Shown in pieces: positions 7,379-15,787 of a stretch of DNA of 64,000 nt; within the stretch, counting starts at the first letter, position 1, and every line of letters begins with the position of its first letter. Location of the stretch: NCBI GenBank assembly GCA_049325095.1, contig JBMOPO010000032.1:1-64000 (forward strand), given 5' to 3'. Under the pieces are notes generated by a model. The model was not told the origin of the DNA and did no database searches. It worked only from the letters and a program-made list of their open reading frames with translations. Source of the DNA: JAGPUQ01 sp049325095 (GTDB taxonomy: Bacteria; Pseudomonadota; Gammaproteobacteria; Pseudomonadales; Porticoccaceae). Made by a program: the position numbers and the translations under genes.

Positions 7379-7788
7379 AGGTCTTCGTCGATACCAACGT
7401 CTGGCTGAGCGGCCGCTTCCGGCCGGGGCTGTGCGCCGAGCTTCTGGAAGCCTTGGTGGAATCCGACGCCGCCATCCTGCTCGACGCGCGGGTGTTGGAC
7501 GAATTCATGCGGATCGCCCGCGACAAACTGAAGGTGGACGAGCCCCTGCTGGCGCGCGCGGTGGTGTTTTTCCACCAGTACGCGGTACAGGTGCCGGCCG
7601 CCGCGACGCCGGCCGCGGGCGTGCCCGACCCGGACGATGCCTGGATCGTCGCCGCCGCGCTGAACGCCGGGGCGGATCTGTTCATCACCGGCGACAAGGC
7701 CCTGCTCACGCTCGGCGCCGTTCAGGACCTGCCCATCATCGATCCGCGCACGGCTTACGAGCGTCTGCGGGGGCTGGGATTGGGATAA
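7375..7788 (+). CDS. PIN-domain toxin (putative RNase)
   Basis: A 137-residue PIN domain of the family annotated as putative toxin-antitoxin component. The acidic residues for metal binding are visible: D6 in KVFVDTNVW, E43 in LDEFMR, D88 in PDPDDAW and D107 in FITGDKAL. PIN toxins cleave RNA. The GTG start at 7375 overlaps the antitoxin stop. The gene converges on cmr5 with 17 bp between the stops. Active-site completeness suggests a working toxin. Whether the pair guards the CRISPR locus or is only a passenger cannot be told from sequence. Confidence 0.82.
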   Translation: MKVFVDTNVWLSGRFRPGLCAELLEALVESDAAILLDARVLDEFMRIARDKLKVDEPLLARAVVFFHQYAVQVPAAATPAAGVPDPDDAWIVAAALNAGADLFITGDKALLTLGAVQDLPIIDPRTAYERLRGLGLG

Positions 7789-7805
7789 GGATACGGACGG
7801 CATTT

Positions 7806-8186
7806 TCAGCCCCTGGCCGCGGCCATCTGCCGCAGCCAGCGCAGCCAGGCGAAGGCTTCGGCGGTGATGGCCTGGTAGTCGCCGGGCTTGGCGTTCATCA
7901 ACGCCTGCATGAGCGGCTCGAAGCCGGGGTCGCGAAGGATGCTGGGGAAGCGCTTTGCCAGCCACTCCCGCAGTTGGTTCGCCACGAGTTCGTGTGCGCC
8001 GCCTTTCTCGTGACAATACGCCAGCACCTGCATCAGCCCGCTGTTCGTGATCAGGGCCGGCAAGCCCTTGGCGATGTTGACGTGCTCCTTGGTGTAGGTC
8101 GCACAGTTGTCCCACGCATCCTGCGCGCGCTGCTGTTCCAGCGTCTGGCGGGGTTTTTTCTTGGTCGGCGTTGTGGCGGCCATCAT
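7806..8186 (-). CDS. cmr5: Type III-B small subunit Cmr5
   Basis: A 126-residue, mostly helical protein, the small subunit that lines the inner side of the Cmr complex against the target strand. Family-like segments are QQRAQDAWDNCATYTKEH near the start, LPALITNSGLMQVLAYC, and the tail ITAEAFAWLRWLRQMAAA. The ATG at 8186 overlaps the cmr4 stop (ATGA); a second ATG at 8183 is a possible start. Length and position directly after cmr4 agree with Cmr5. Confidence 0.92.
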   Translation of the reverse strand: MMAATTPTKKKPRQTLEQQRAQDAWDNCATYTKEHVNIAKGLPALITNSGLMQVLAYCHEKGGAHELVANQLREWLAKRFPSILRDPGFEPLMQALMNAKPGDYQAITAEAFAWLRWLRQMAAARG

Positions 8187-9085
8187 TTGCCCTCCACGAT
8201 CTTGGCAACCACCAGCCCACGACCGGTGGTTGCATCGCCGCCGATCTGCAGCAGCTTGCCGTCGATGACGTTTTTGATCTTGGCCATCACCCCGACCGCG
8301 TCGTCCCAATCATCTTTGTTGCCGGTCCGGGTCTGGCTGGCCAGCAGCGGCGCGATCAGCAGGGATTCCGGCGGCAGGTTCTCCGTGTAGAACAGGCCGC
8401 CGTCGCTGGCGGTGCCGGTGGTGTCGTCGATGCGCACGTGCGGCTCGACCAGCATGGCGTTGTGCACAAAGTAGGCGAAGTCGGTGTCGGACAGCACCAC
8501 CAGGTCGGTTTTGAGCTTTTCGCGGAAAAAGTCGTAACCGAGGCCATCGGGCATCGCCCTGGCGGCGATGTCCTCAGCAACCTTGGGCAAGTCCTGGGAC
8601 ACCTGGGCCGCGTACTCGAAGGCTTCCAGATGCAGCTTGCCGCCCGACGACAGCAACGCCGGATTGGCCAGCAGGCAGTGTTCATCATTGACGGTCAACG
8701 TGGGCCAGTTCGCCGCTATGCCGACCAACCCCAGCAACCGCTGCGCCCGCGACAGCGCCTGCGGGCAGGTGGCGTACACATAGCCGCCCTTGAGCGAGCG
8801 CACCGGCAAGGCCACAAGCTGGGCGTCGCCGAAGCTCACCGCGCCGGCGTGCAGGTCACTGCTGCCGGCTTCCGGCCCGAACAGCCGATCGATCAGCGTT
8901 GCATCGCCGCCGATGGCCTCGAAACCGTGGCGCGCCGCACCCTTGATGCCGGAGCCGGCAAAGCAGGGATGGCCGGTGTGGCGCTCGCGCTGGATGGGGT
9001 TGTCGATGATGCCGACAGCCTGGCCGGCCCCCATGTGTACGGGACTCACGGCATACAGAAACAAGGCGGATTGTTGTTGGAACAT
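8183..9085 (-). CDS. cmr4: Type III-B backbone RAMP Cmr4
   Basis: This 300-residue protein forms the repeated backbone of the Cmr complex and carries its target-RNA cleavage activity. VSPVHMGAGQAVGIIDNPIQRE includes D28, at the position of the catalytic aspartate of Cmr4 enzymes. GSGIKGAARHGFE is the typical RAMP helix, and the C-terminus is rich in glycine (IGGDATTGRGLVV). The ATG at 9085 is preceded by GAGGAAA and lies 13 bp after cmr3. The intact aspartate predicts an RNA-cleaving complex. Confidence 0.95.
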   Translation of the reverse strand: MFQQQSALFLYAVSPVHMGAGQAVGIIDNPIQRERHTGHPCFAGSGIKGAARHGFEAIGGDATLIDRLFGPEAGSSDLHAGAVSFGDAQLVALPVRSLKGGYVYATCPQALSRAQRLLGLVGIAANWPTLTVNDEHCLLANPALLSSGGKLHLEAFEYAAQVSQDLPKVAEDIAARAMPDGLGYDFFREKLKTDLVVLSDTDFAYFVHNAMLVEPHVRIDDTTGTASDGGLFYTENLPPESLLIAPLLASQTRTGNKDDWDDAVGVMAKIKNVIDGKLLQIGGDATTGRGLVVAKIVEGK

Positions 9086-9098
9086 GGGATTTCCTCGG

Positions 9099-10283
9099 TC
9101 AGTAAGCGGCGATGGCGCAGCAGTTGAAGCCTTCGGCGCGGCGCGGATCATTGTGTTCGGCGATGGGCCACAGGCCGTTTTCGACAAGCTTGCGCAGCGC
9201 GTCCCTGTCCGTGCCGGGGTCGAGCTCCAGCCACCAGACGCTGCCCGTAGGCGCGGCGCGCTGCGCAGCCTTGGGCTCCCAGCGGGCCAGATCCCAGCCG
9301 GAGATGACTTCGGCGCGCGCCACGGCGGCGCAGACGATCCAGCCGGCTACGCCGCGGAGCTCGAAACGCACGCTGCCGTCGGCGCGCCTTTGGGCGGGGT
9401 CGGTGCCGGTGGGCAGCCAACCCTGCTCGAACAGGCCCGGCGTGGCAAGCACGAGGCGGCAACGCCCGGCCTCGGCAATCCTGCCGTATTCCGACTCAGG
9501 CAAGCGGTAGTCCGCCGTCGTGTGAATGGCGGCGGCACGGCCGTCGCCGCCGAAGCGCAGCAGGCCGTCCGTGGGCGGTTCGGCGCCGCTGACGGTGGCG
9601 AGAAAGCCCACGTCGAAACCGTCTTGCGCGGCGTGCTCGCGCTTTTTCATCGCCACCGCCTGCATCGAGAACAGCCGGCCCTCGGCGGCGCGGCGCGTTG
9701 CGACATCCAGCCCCACGCCGACGCGGTGGTCCAGCGACCAGAGCGCGCCCGACTTCACCAGATCGCCCGCGGCGGGCAGCTCGCCGGCCAGGTATTTGCG
9801 CCAGCCCGACTCGCTCAGCCAGTAACCCGAAGCCGGCTTGCCACGCTCGCGCTCGGCCAGCACCGGCAGCCGGGCGAAAGGCGCGGAGCATTGCAGCCCC
9901 GCATCCGCGTGCGGAAGCGGGGTCGGGACGAGGGCCCGGACGGCGGGCTTGCCTCGATCGTCCTCGACGATGACCAGGTCCACCGGCGGCTGGACCAACG
10001 CCTCCACCCGGCCGTCCGCGTGGCGGCGGGCGAGGTGGAAAGCGGTGATGGCGAAGTCGCCGGGGTGCGTGGGTGTGCCCAGCACGGGATGTGTGACTTC
10101 GCCGCGGGCGAAGGCCGCCAGGTCCACGCCCCCGTCCGCCAGCATGCGCGAGCGGATGGCGCCCGCCGCCACCGAGGGCCAGGGCGGAATCAGCGCCTCG
10201 CCGAAGCTGCCCGGATCGCCGAACAGCTTGTTGCCGCGCAGCAGCAGCACGTCCAGCGGCTCGATGAAAATGCTCTTCGTCAT
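9099..10283 (-). CDS. cmr3: Type III-B RAMP protein Cmr3
   Basis: Cmr3 pairs with Cas10 and binds the 5' handle of the crRNA. This 394-residue protein starts IFIEPLDVLLLRGNKLFGD, then PPWPSVAAGAIRSRMLAD, both standard Cmr3 segments. Later ATPGLFEQGWLPTG and SGWDLARWEPK are also family-like. The ATG at 10283 overlaps the cas10 stop (ATGA). Translational coupling fits the fixed ratio of these two subunits. Confidence 0.94.
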   Translation of the reverse strand: MTKSIFIEPLDVLLLRGNKLFGDPGSFGEALIPPWPSVAAGAIRSRMLADGGVDLAAFARGEVTHPVLGTPTHPGDFAITAFHLARRHADGRVEALVQPPVDLVIVEDDRGKPAVRALVPTPLPHADAGLQCSAPFARLPVLAERERGKPASGYWLSESGWRKYLAGELPAAGDLVKSGALWSLDHRVGVGLDVATRRAAEGRLFSMQAVAMKKREHAAQDGFDVGFLATVSGAEPPTDGLLRFGGDGRAAAIHTTADYRLPESEYGRIAEAGRCRLVLATPGLFEQGWLPTGTDPAQRRADGSVRFELRGVAGWIVCAAVARAEVISGWDLARWEPKAAQRAAPTGSVWWLELDPGTDRDALRKLVENGLWPIAEHNDPRRAEGFNCCAIAAY

Positions 10284-13200
10284 GCCGCCGCTCCTTTTCC
10301 TGAGGCAGTTTCGGATGCTGCGCCGTCCGCGGCGCCGCCGCGTGTCTCGCGCGCCAGGAACTCGGCCACGGTGAGGAAGTTCTCCAGCCACTTCAGGCCG
10401 TCTTTGGGTTGGGCGGCGGTGAGTGCGGCAAGGCGCTGGGCGATGCCGGGCAGGTCGTGCCGTTCCCGCGCGGCATTTTTGGCCTGACGTTCAAATTGAT
10501 AGGCGAGCAGGGATTCCAGCATCTGCGGCCGACCCTTTGGGTCCGGCAGGTCGGCCAGCCATTCCAGACTGTTGTAAACGGCCCGGCGCGAGATCCCTTC
10601 ATCGCGCAGGAAGGCGATCAGGTCGTCGAGCAGCTTGACCGGCTCGCCCCATTTTTCGGTCAGGCGCAGCGCACCGCCCGAGCGCTTGATGACGGTAATC
10701 GAAAACGCATCGCGGTCACCTTCATTTTTGGCGCGCTGTTCCGCGGCACGCAGCTCGCGCATTACTGCCGCCAGCGGCGCCTGGTGGTGGGCGACGACCG
10801 CGCCGCAGGAGGCGGTGGCGTTACGCCCCATCATGCGCATGAGCCTGCCCTTGAGATATGCAAAGCCGTTCTTGCAGTGCAGCCTGCCGGGCTCCTTGCG
10901 CAGATCGCCCCAATCCTTCGCTTCATCCTCGGGCAGCGTGCCGCTGTAGGCATGGCGCAGGCGCTGCATGCAGGAGAGCAAATCGGCCACCGGCAGCATG
11001 GCGAGCACGTCGTCGCCGCCGGCGTAAATAAGCCGGCCCAGGTGTTCCTCTTCCACTACGTGCCGGGCCACGGTTTGTGAGAAGTCGTTGAGCGCGCCGG
11101 AAATGGCGAGATGGCGGTTGGGGGAAATGGCACGTTTCTGTTCACCGTAGCGCTTGACGAGCGGCTGCTGCGCCGCGCGTTCATCGAAACGCTCCCGCAC
11201 CTGCGGGTGGAAGCTTTCACGATAAGCGATTGCGGTCTGCTCGTCGCCGGAGAGGATCCTGCCCATCCGATCGCCGTCCATCATCAGCAGGGCATAGTAG
11301 GTTTCGAGCTTCACCTCATCCCGGCCCAGCGCACTGCCCAGGGTCTGGCGCACCACCCGCTGCGCCCGTTCGAACGCGTCGTCCCCCGCATCACGCGCGG
11401 CTTCGAGCAGCCCCGGGATGCGTTTGGCGGCGTCCAGCGCGGCAGGGTTGCGGGTCGCATGGATGCGCACGAGCTTGCGGGGCAATGCCACACTCTCGGC
11501 GTGGTATTTGTCGCATTCAGCGTTGAACTCTTCGGTAGTCGTTCCGCCCTCTTTCAGCCATTGGTCGAGCTGGTGCGCGAGCGCCATGGTGTGGGTGGAG
11601 ACGACAAAGCGGGTCGGTAGCCTGGCGGCTCCGCCGTTCCCCGAACTTAAAGCCTCGCCGACTTTTTCGACAAAGATCGTCGGCCATAGCCGCTTGATGG
11701 CGGCCAGTGCGCCCAGGTGCTCCCCCTTCTTCGCCCACGAAGGCTTTTCGTCCGCTATCCGGGTCCACAGGGTCTCGACATGCTGGCTCGCGTTGAACTT
11801 CTCGTCCTTGCGGCTCTTGCGCTTGCCGGCCGGGACAGCGAGTTGGTCTTTGTCGGTCGTCAGCCACTCCGTTTCGCCGGTCAGCGAGCAGCGCCAGCCC
11901 TGCTGTTCGGTTTGAGTGAATGGACGCGCCGCCTTGGCAGCGGCCAGCACCCGCTCGGCGAGGTCGTATACCGCCGGGTAGAGCACGCCAGGATTGGGGG
12001 CGAAGAAGGTGGTGTCGTCTCCCCATTCGATGTCCTGGGCCAGCGCTTTCCACGCCGGGGAATCGAGAAAGCCGCATGGCTTGCCGCATTCGACGCCAAA
12101 AAACGGCGCCATCGCGTCGAGTAGGTTTGTTGCGTCGAGATCGCGCTGTTTCGCCGCGTCGCGGCAGCGGATGAGCGAGAACGGCACCGCCGCCCAGTGC
12201 ACTTCCGGAAAGCCCGCGAGCTGCTCGCGCATCTGGCGGTGGCAATGTTGCTCGACGCCGGTTTTCATGCCCGCCATGTCCAGCAGGCGATCCACCACGT
12301 CCTGCCCGGTGGTTTGCAGCCAGTTGCGAACCGCCTGGGTCACCTGCGCGGCGATTTCCCGCGCCTGGCTGGCCGGCACCACGGCCACGAAGCGATTCGG
12401 CAGCGCCGCCGAAAACAGCGGGTTGGCATCGGTGCCGCCGCGCATCCAGTCGCTGTCTTTGAACAGCTCGGCGGGCACGCCCATGGCGTCGCGCAGCCAC
12501 AGATCCACCTGCGGTATGCCGCGCAGACGCGGAAACAGAATCGCGTCCGGCCCCAGCGCTTCGCACACCGGGCGCATCGCCTCCCAGGCGAGCCGCGACA
12601 GCAGGTGCGAGCCGGCCCACAGGTCATCCATCTTGCGCCCCGCCGCGATGAAACCCTGCACCGGGCCGATGGCCAGCGCCAGCAGTGCGGCTTCGCCATC
12701 TGGGTCGGCCGCGAAGGCGCCGGCGAAAGCGGAAGCGAGATCGAGATGATCCCAGATGCTGTGATCGGGTAAGCGGGTGTCGGCGGGCAGGACTTCCCAA
12801 AGTCCGCCGAGTTTTTGGAAATCGTCCGTATCCGAACCGGTTACCGCGAGTTCGGGACCGAAGCGCCAGTACGCCAGCAACACCCGGCGCCAATCCTGAG
12901 GCGTCTCGGTTTTCGCGCCGAGCCGGACGAGCAGCGCCGAGAAGTGCTCGAAGCTGCGCTGCTTGATGGCATCGAGTTCAGTGTCGGACAGGTCATGCAG
13001 GTTGATTTCTCCGCCGGTTAGCGGGTGGATCAAGACCGGTTTTTGGGTCCAGCGCACCTGGGCCCAGTCGGCCACGGCCCGGGTTTTGCCGGACGGGGTC
13101 GTGATCTTTTCCATCGGCCATTGCGGCCGGTCGGCAGCCGCGGCCCACCAGTCGGCGCGCTGCACGTGGCGGTAAATCGGAACCGGCAGACCGTTCTTGA

Positions 13201-13399
13201 AGATCACCGTGGAGAGGGCTTGATCGTTGTCTGGGTCGATGTTTTCGCCGGTGATTTCGCCAAGCCCCAGCAGCCGGGCGAGCGCCCGCGAAGTGCCACC
13301 CTCATGCCCCGCCGGGTCGCGCAGCAGCACCAGCGCCTTTTCCGCCGGGTCGTGGATGCGTGCGGCGAGTTTGGTTTGCCAGAGACGTTCGTCGCTCAT
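10280..13399 (-). CDS. cas10: Cas10 (Cmr2), large subunit with active GGDD cyclase motif
   Basis: This 1039-residue type III-B large subunit senses target RNA and makes signalling nucleotides. An N-terminal HD-like motif, RIHDP, has H16-D17. The first palm-like region has LLMMDGD near 705-710, and the cyclase motif IYAGGDDVLAMLP has GGDD at 794-797. The GGDD motif is intact, so messenger synthesis is expected. A lone C504 in GWRCSLTGE may be part of a reduced metal site. The C-terminal helical domain (about 920-1015) follows. Start and stop overlap cmr1 and cmr3 by ATGA. The neighbours (Csx1, CARF-HTH, SAVED-like, Csx16) fit a signalling role. Whether the product is cyclic oligoadenylate or another nucleotide cannot be read here. 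Confidence 0.96.
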   Translation of the reverse strand: MSDERLWQTKLAARIHDPAEKALVLLRDPAGHEGGTSRALARLLGLGEITGENIDPDNDQALSTVIFKNGLPVPIYRHVQRADWWAAAADRPQWPMEKITTPSGKTRAVADWAQVRWTQKPVLIHPLTGGEINLHDLSDTELDAIKQRSFEHFSALLVRLGAKTETPQDWRRVLLAYWRFGPELAVTGSDTDDFQKLGGLWEVLPADTRLPDHSIWDHLDLASAFAGAFAADPDGEAALLALAIGPVQGFIAAGRKMDDLWAGSHLLSRLAWEAMRPVCEALGPDAILFPRLRGIPQVDLWLRDAMGVPAELFKDSDWMRGGTDANPLFSAALPNRFVAVVPASQAREIAAQVTQAVRNWLQTTGQDVVDRLLDMAGMKTGVEQHCHRQMREQLAGFPEVHWAAVPFSLIRCRDAAKQRDLDATNLLDAMAPFFGVECGKPCGFLDSPAWKALAQDIEWGDDTTFFAPNPGVLYPAVYDLAERVLAAAKAARPFTQTEQQGWRCSLTGETEWLTTDKDQLAVPAGKRKSRKDEKFNASQHVETLWTRIADEKPSWAKKGEHLGALAAIKRLWPTIFVEKVGEALSSGNGGAARLPTRFVVSTHTMALAHQLDQWLKEGGTTTEEFNAECDKYHAESVALPRKLVRIHATRNPAALDAAKRIPGLLEAARDAGDDAFERAQRVVRQTLGSALGRDEVKLETYYALLMMDGDRMGRILSGDEQTAIAYRESFHPQVRERFDERAAQQPLVKRYGEQKRAISPNRHLAISGALNDFSQTVARHVVEEEHLGRLIYAGGDDVLAMLPVADLLSCMQRLRHAYSGTLPEDEAKDWGDLRKEPGRLHCKNGFAYLKGRLMRMMGRNATASCGAVVAHHQAPLAAVMRELRAAEQRAKNEGDRDAFSITVIKRSGGALRLTEKWGEPVKLLDDLIAFLRDEGISRRAVYNSLEWLADLPDPKGRPQMLESLLAYQFERQAKNAARERHDLPGIAQRLAALTAAQPKDGLKWLENFLTVAEFLARETRGGAADGAASETASGKGAAA

Positions 13400-14514
13400 G
13401 CTTCGCTCCGGGGCAATTGTTGTTCGGGGTTGTCCAGAAACGCGTGCACGCGCCGCCAGACGTTTTCGATTTCGATGATTTGGCGATCAGGCCCAAAGGC
13501 CGGCGGCGGCCGGCAGGGAACGTGAAAGATCACGCCGATCAGCTTGCCAGCCGGCAGGGCGCGTACCTTGAAGCGCAGGCTGTTGGGCAGGCGGGCCTGA
13601 TTGCCCCAGGGCGCGACCGAGTGGTTGGTCACCGGATAGCTCAGCCAGTGGCGATCTTCGGGAGCGGGCGCGTTCCTCCCGGTATGAAACGTAAACGCCG
13701 TCCGCAGCCCGATCTTGATGACCGCCAGCGTCTTCATCAGCGACTGCCAGTCGTTGTGCGGCGCGGTCTGCCAGATCAGCGGGCCGTTCTCGTCGCGGCC
13801 GATGGCGTGCGGCCAGTCGCGGTCGAGGCAGTCGCGCCAGGGGCGCAGCGGCAGTGCGCCGGCGGGCGGTGGGGTGTCCCTCTCCCCCGCCCCCTCTGCC
13901 GGCGGGAGAGGGATGAGAGCGAAGGATCCCCAGCCGTTGCGGCTGCGTCCACCGAGGGTGCCGAAGCGCTCCATCAGCCACAGGGCGCGCTCCAGGCGCG
14001 GGGCATTGGCTTCAACCAGATCCTTCAGATCGGGGCTTTTGTGCGTGGTTGGAAACGCGATGGCGAAGGTGGCGGATTCGCCGGCCTGGATGGCGGCGTT
14101 GACCTTTTCACTGAATTTTGTGTTGCCGCGACCATCGAGAGGGCCATAGCCGAGATAAGCGTGTGGCCCGACCTTGTAGCCGGTTTTTTGCACTTCGCAA
14201 TGCTGGACCTTCTCCTGTTCCAGACCGTCCCAGCTTTTTAGCGTTCCTGCGCCCCACCGATCCAGCCTAAGCCGCACCAGGCTCTTGCAAAAATCACCTT
14301 CCAGCCACGCATTGCCGAACAGCAAGCCTTCCTCCCGCCGCATTCGTTCGACTACGGCGTCGCCATTCCCAAAGCCATTGCCCGCAGCCCAGGCCACCCG
14401 CCACCACTGCCGCAACAGCGCCTTGAACGGCGGGGTGCGCCATTGACCGCTCTGCTCGGCGTTTCCCAGAAAAGCGGGCGTGGTGAAGCGAACCAGATAT
14501 TCAAACTTTTTCAT
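13396..14514 (-). CDS. cmr1: Type III-B RAMP protein Cmr1
   Basis: Cmr1 binds the 3' end region of the crRNA and target in the Cmr complex. This 372-residue protein shows TTPAFLGNAEQSGQWRTPPF and KALLRQWWRVAW at residues 11-42, the Cmr1 signature, and a glycine loop GTLGGRSRNGWGSF at 185-198. Directly after that loop, residues of about 201-226 (PLPPAEGAGERDTPPPAGAL) look like a translated repeat rather than protein core. The underlying DNA at 13878-13912 is a GC-rich hairpin. The ATG at 14514 has GGGAG upstream and a 70-bp gap holding a palindrome, so a promoter here is likely. Confidence 0.93.
   Translation of the reverse strand: MKKFEYLVRFTTPAFLGNAEQSGQWRTPPFKALLRQWWRVAWAAGNGFGNGDAVVERMRREEGLLFGNAWLEGDFCKSLVRLRLDRWGAGTLKSWDGLEQEKVQHCEVQKTGYKVGPHAYLGYGPLDGRGNTKFSEKVNAAIQAGESATFAIAFPTTHKSPDLKDLVEANAPRLERALWLMERFGTLGGRSRNGWGSFALIPLPPAEGAGERDTPPPAGALPLRPWRDCLDRDWPHAIGRDENGPLIWQTAPHNDWQSLMKTLAVIKIGLRTAFTFHTGRNAPAPEDRHWLSYPVTNHSVAPWGNQARLPNSLRFKVRALPAGKLIGVIFHVPCRPPPAFGPDRQIIEIENVWRRVHAFLDNPEQQLPRSEA
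13878..13912. repeat. REP-like hairpin inside cmr1
   Basis: The arms are CCCTCTCCC and GGGAGAGGG, extended by CGCC and GGCG, around a short pyrimidine-rich loop. Hairpins of this kind are common as dispersed intergenic repeats in GC-rich proteobacteria. Here it lies in frame within cmr1 and encodes a proline, glycine and alanine-rich stretch. No second copy was seen in this window, so insertion is inferred. Confidence 0.45.
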
Positions 14515-14571
14515 GAAAGCTCCCCATGGCGGATACGAGGGTATGGCCGCGGTGATCCCTGCCGTTGATTT

Positions 14572-14583
14572 CGCAAGCTTGCC
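14572..14583. promoter_or_regulatory. Palindromic candidate operator, copy 2 (upstream of cmr1-cas10)
   Basis: CGCAAGCTTGCC lies one base after the csx1 stop and about 57 bp before the cmr1 start. It matches the palindromes at 4927, 17001 and 18073. All four are in the same orientation and in cas intergenic gaps. Confidence 0.5.
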
Positions 14584-14584
14584 A

Positions 14585-15784
14585 TCACGCCCCCAAGCGG
14601 TTCAGGCAGGCTTCGATTTCCTTGCGCAGCGCCTGGGCATCGCGCAACACGCGGCGCAAGTGTTCTCCATGGGGCGGCGTGCCGTGCGCCAGGGCGTTGC
14701 GCAAGTAGCTGAGCGTGCGAAAGGCATCGCGCATGCCGTCGGCATGCTCACCGGCGCGCAGTTCGCGCCCAAAATCGTCGGCCACTTGTTTGCGTTCGGT
14801 GAAGTCCAGCGGGTCGCGCCCCTGCTCAAGACACAGGCGGGTCAGCAGCCCTTCGTAGCCGAAGATCACCGCCCGCACATGATCGCCGCGCTTGAGGTGC
14901 TCGAAGGCCAGCTTGCGCTGATGGCCGGCCAGGTCGCTTTCACGCACCCAGGCCAGCCGCTCCCTGAGCCGCTTCTGAAACAATCCGCTGGCGCCCGGCA
15001 GCGGCGCATCCAATATCGGCAGGAAGCTGCTGAGCCTGCGCGCGGCGTCGCTGACGTTGAAGGTGCGCTCGAAAAAGGCGGCCTCCTGCAGGCAGCGGGC
15101 CTTGTCCGCCGGCACCCCGTCGGCCTCCAGCAGGGGCGCGAACAGGCCATAGTCGCCGCTGGCCTCGAAACGCGCCAGGGCATCCACCCAGCACTGCACG
15201 GCGATGAGGCCGTCGAGTCGCAGCACGGGCGCGATGCCGTCGGCGCTCATGTCGAGGGCGCCGTAGTACAGGCCGGCGACCTGGCGGCCGAGCCCGTCCA
15301 GGACGAAGGCGGACAACAGCCCCAGCATGGGCAGATGCCGAAAGCCGTGGGTCAAGTCAAGACTGACCTCCCCCTTGGGCGCGGCCTGGGCGATGGCGTT
15401 GAGGATGGCCTGCTGCTCGGCCGCGTCCCGGCCGAAGGGGATGCACAGCAGTTGCACCGGCCGGCCCAGGGCGCGCTCGACCAACGGGGCGAGCTGATCG
15501 AGCAATGACTGATCCACCCGCTGCGCGGCGACGGCATCCATCAAGGCCAGCCGCAGGGCGTCGTCTTCGCCGCCGATACCGGGCAGGTTCTCGACCAGCA
15601 CGTCCCACATGCTGCCGGCGGTGCCCAGCAGCACCAGCCGGTCGGGCTCGAGGTGACGCGCCAGGGCCAGGCCGAAATACGCGGTGGCGTCGGTGCGCCC
15701 GTCCGGGAAGCGGTAAGTCGCCTGCCGGTAGCCGGTCTTGGGATCCTCCCGGCCCTTGCCGAGAAAGCTCACCAGCGTGTGCAT
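14585..15784 (-). CDS. csx1: Csx1-type CARF-HEPN RNase (DxTHG family)
   Basis: This 399-residue protein joins a CARF domain with a HEPN RNase domain. SLDLTHGFRHLP at 141-152 is the DxTHG motif of the Csx1/Csx2 (TM1812-like) CARF group. Near the C-terminus, LRNALAHG (361-368) gives the HEPN motif R362-x4-H367 needed for RNA cleavage. When CARF binds cyclic oligoadenylate made by Cas10, such proteins cut RNA non-specifically. It lies 3 bp after the CARF-HTH gene and before cmr1. Both ligand and catalytic motifs are intact, so activity is expected. Confidence 0.9.
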   Translation of the reverse strand: MHTLVSFLGKGREDPKTGYRQATYRFPDGRTDATAYFGLALARHLEPDRLVLLGTAGSMWDVLVENLPGIGGEDDALRLALMDAVAAQRVDQSLLDQLAPLVERALGRPVQLLCIPFGRDAAEQQAILNAIAQAAPKGEVSLDLTHGFRHLPMLGLLSAFVLDGLGRQVAGLYYGALDMSADGIAPVLRLDGLIAVQCWVDALARFEASGDYGLFAPLLEADGVPADKARCLQEAAFFERTFNVSDAARRLSSFLPILDAPLPGASGLFQKRLRERLAWVRESDLAGHQRKLAFEHLKRGDHVRAVIFGYEGLLTRLCLEQGRDPLDFTERKQVADDFGRELRAGEHADGMRDAFRTLSYLRNALAHGTPPHGEHLRRVLRDAQALRKEIEACLNRLGA

Positions 15785-15787
15785 CGA

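Noticed and set aside
9184..9195. A further copy of the AAGCTT palindrome inside cmr3
   Set aside because: It is coding sequence, lacks the full palindrome and is not in an intergenic gap.
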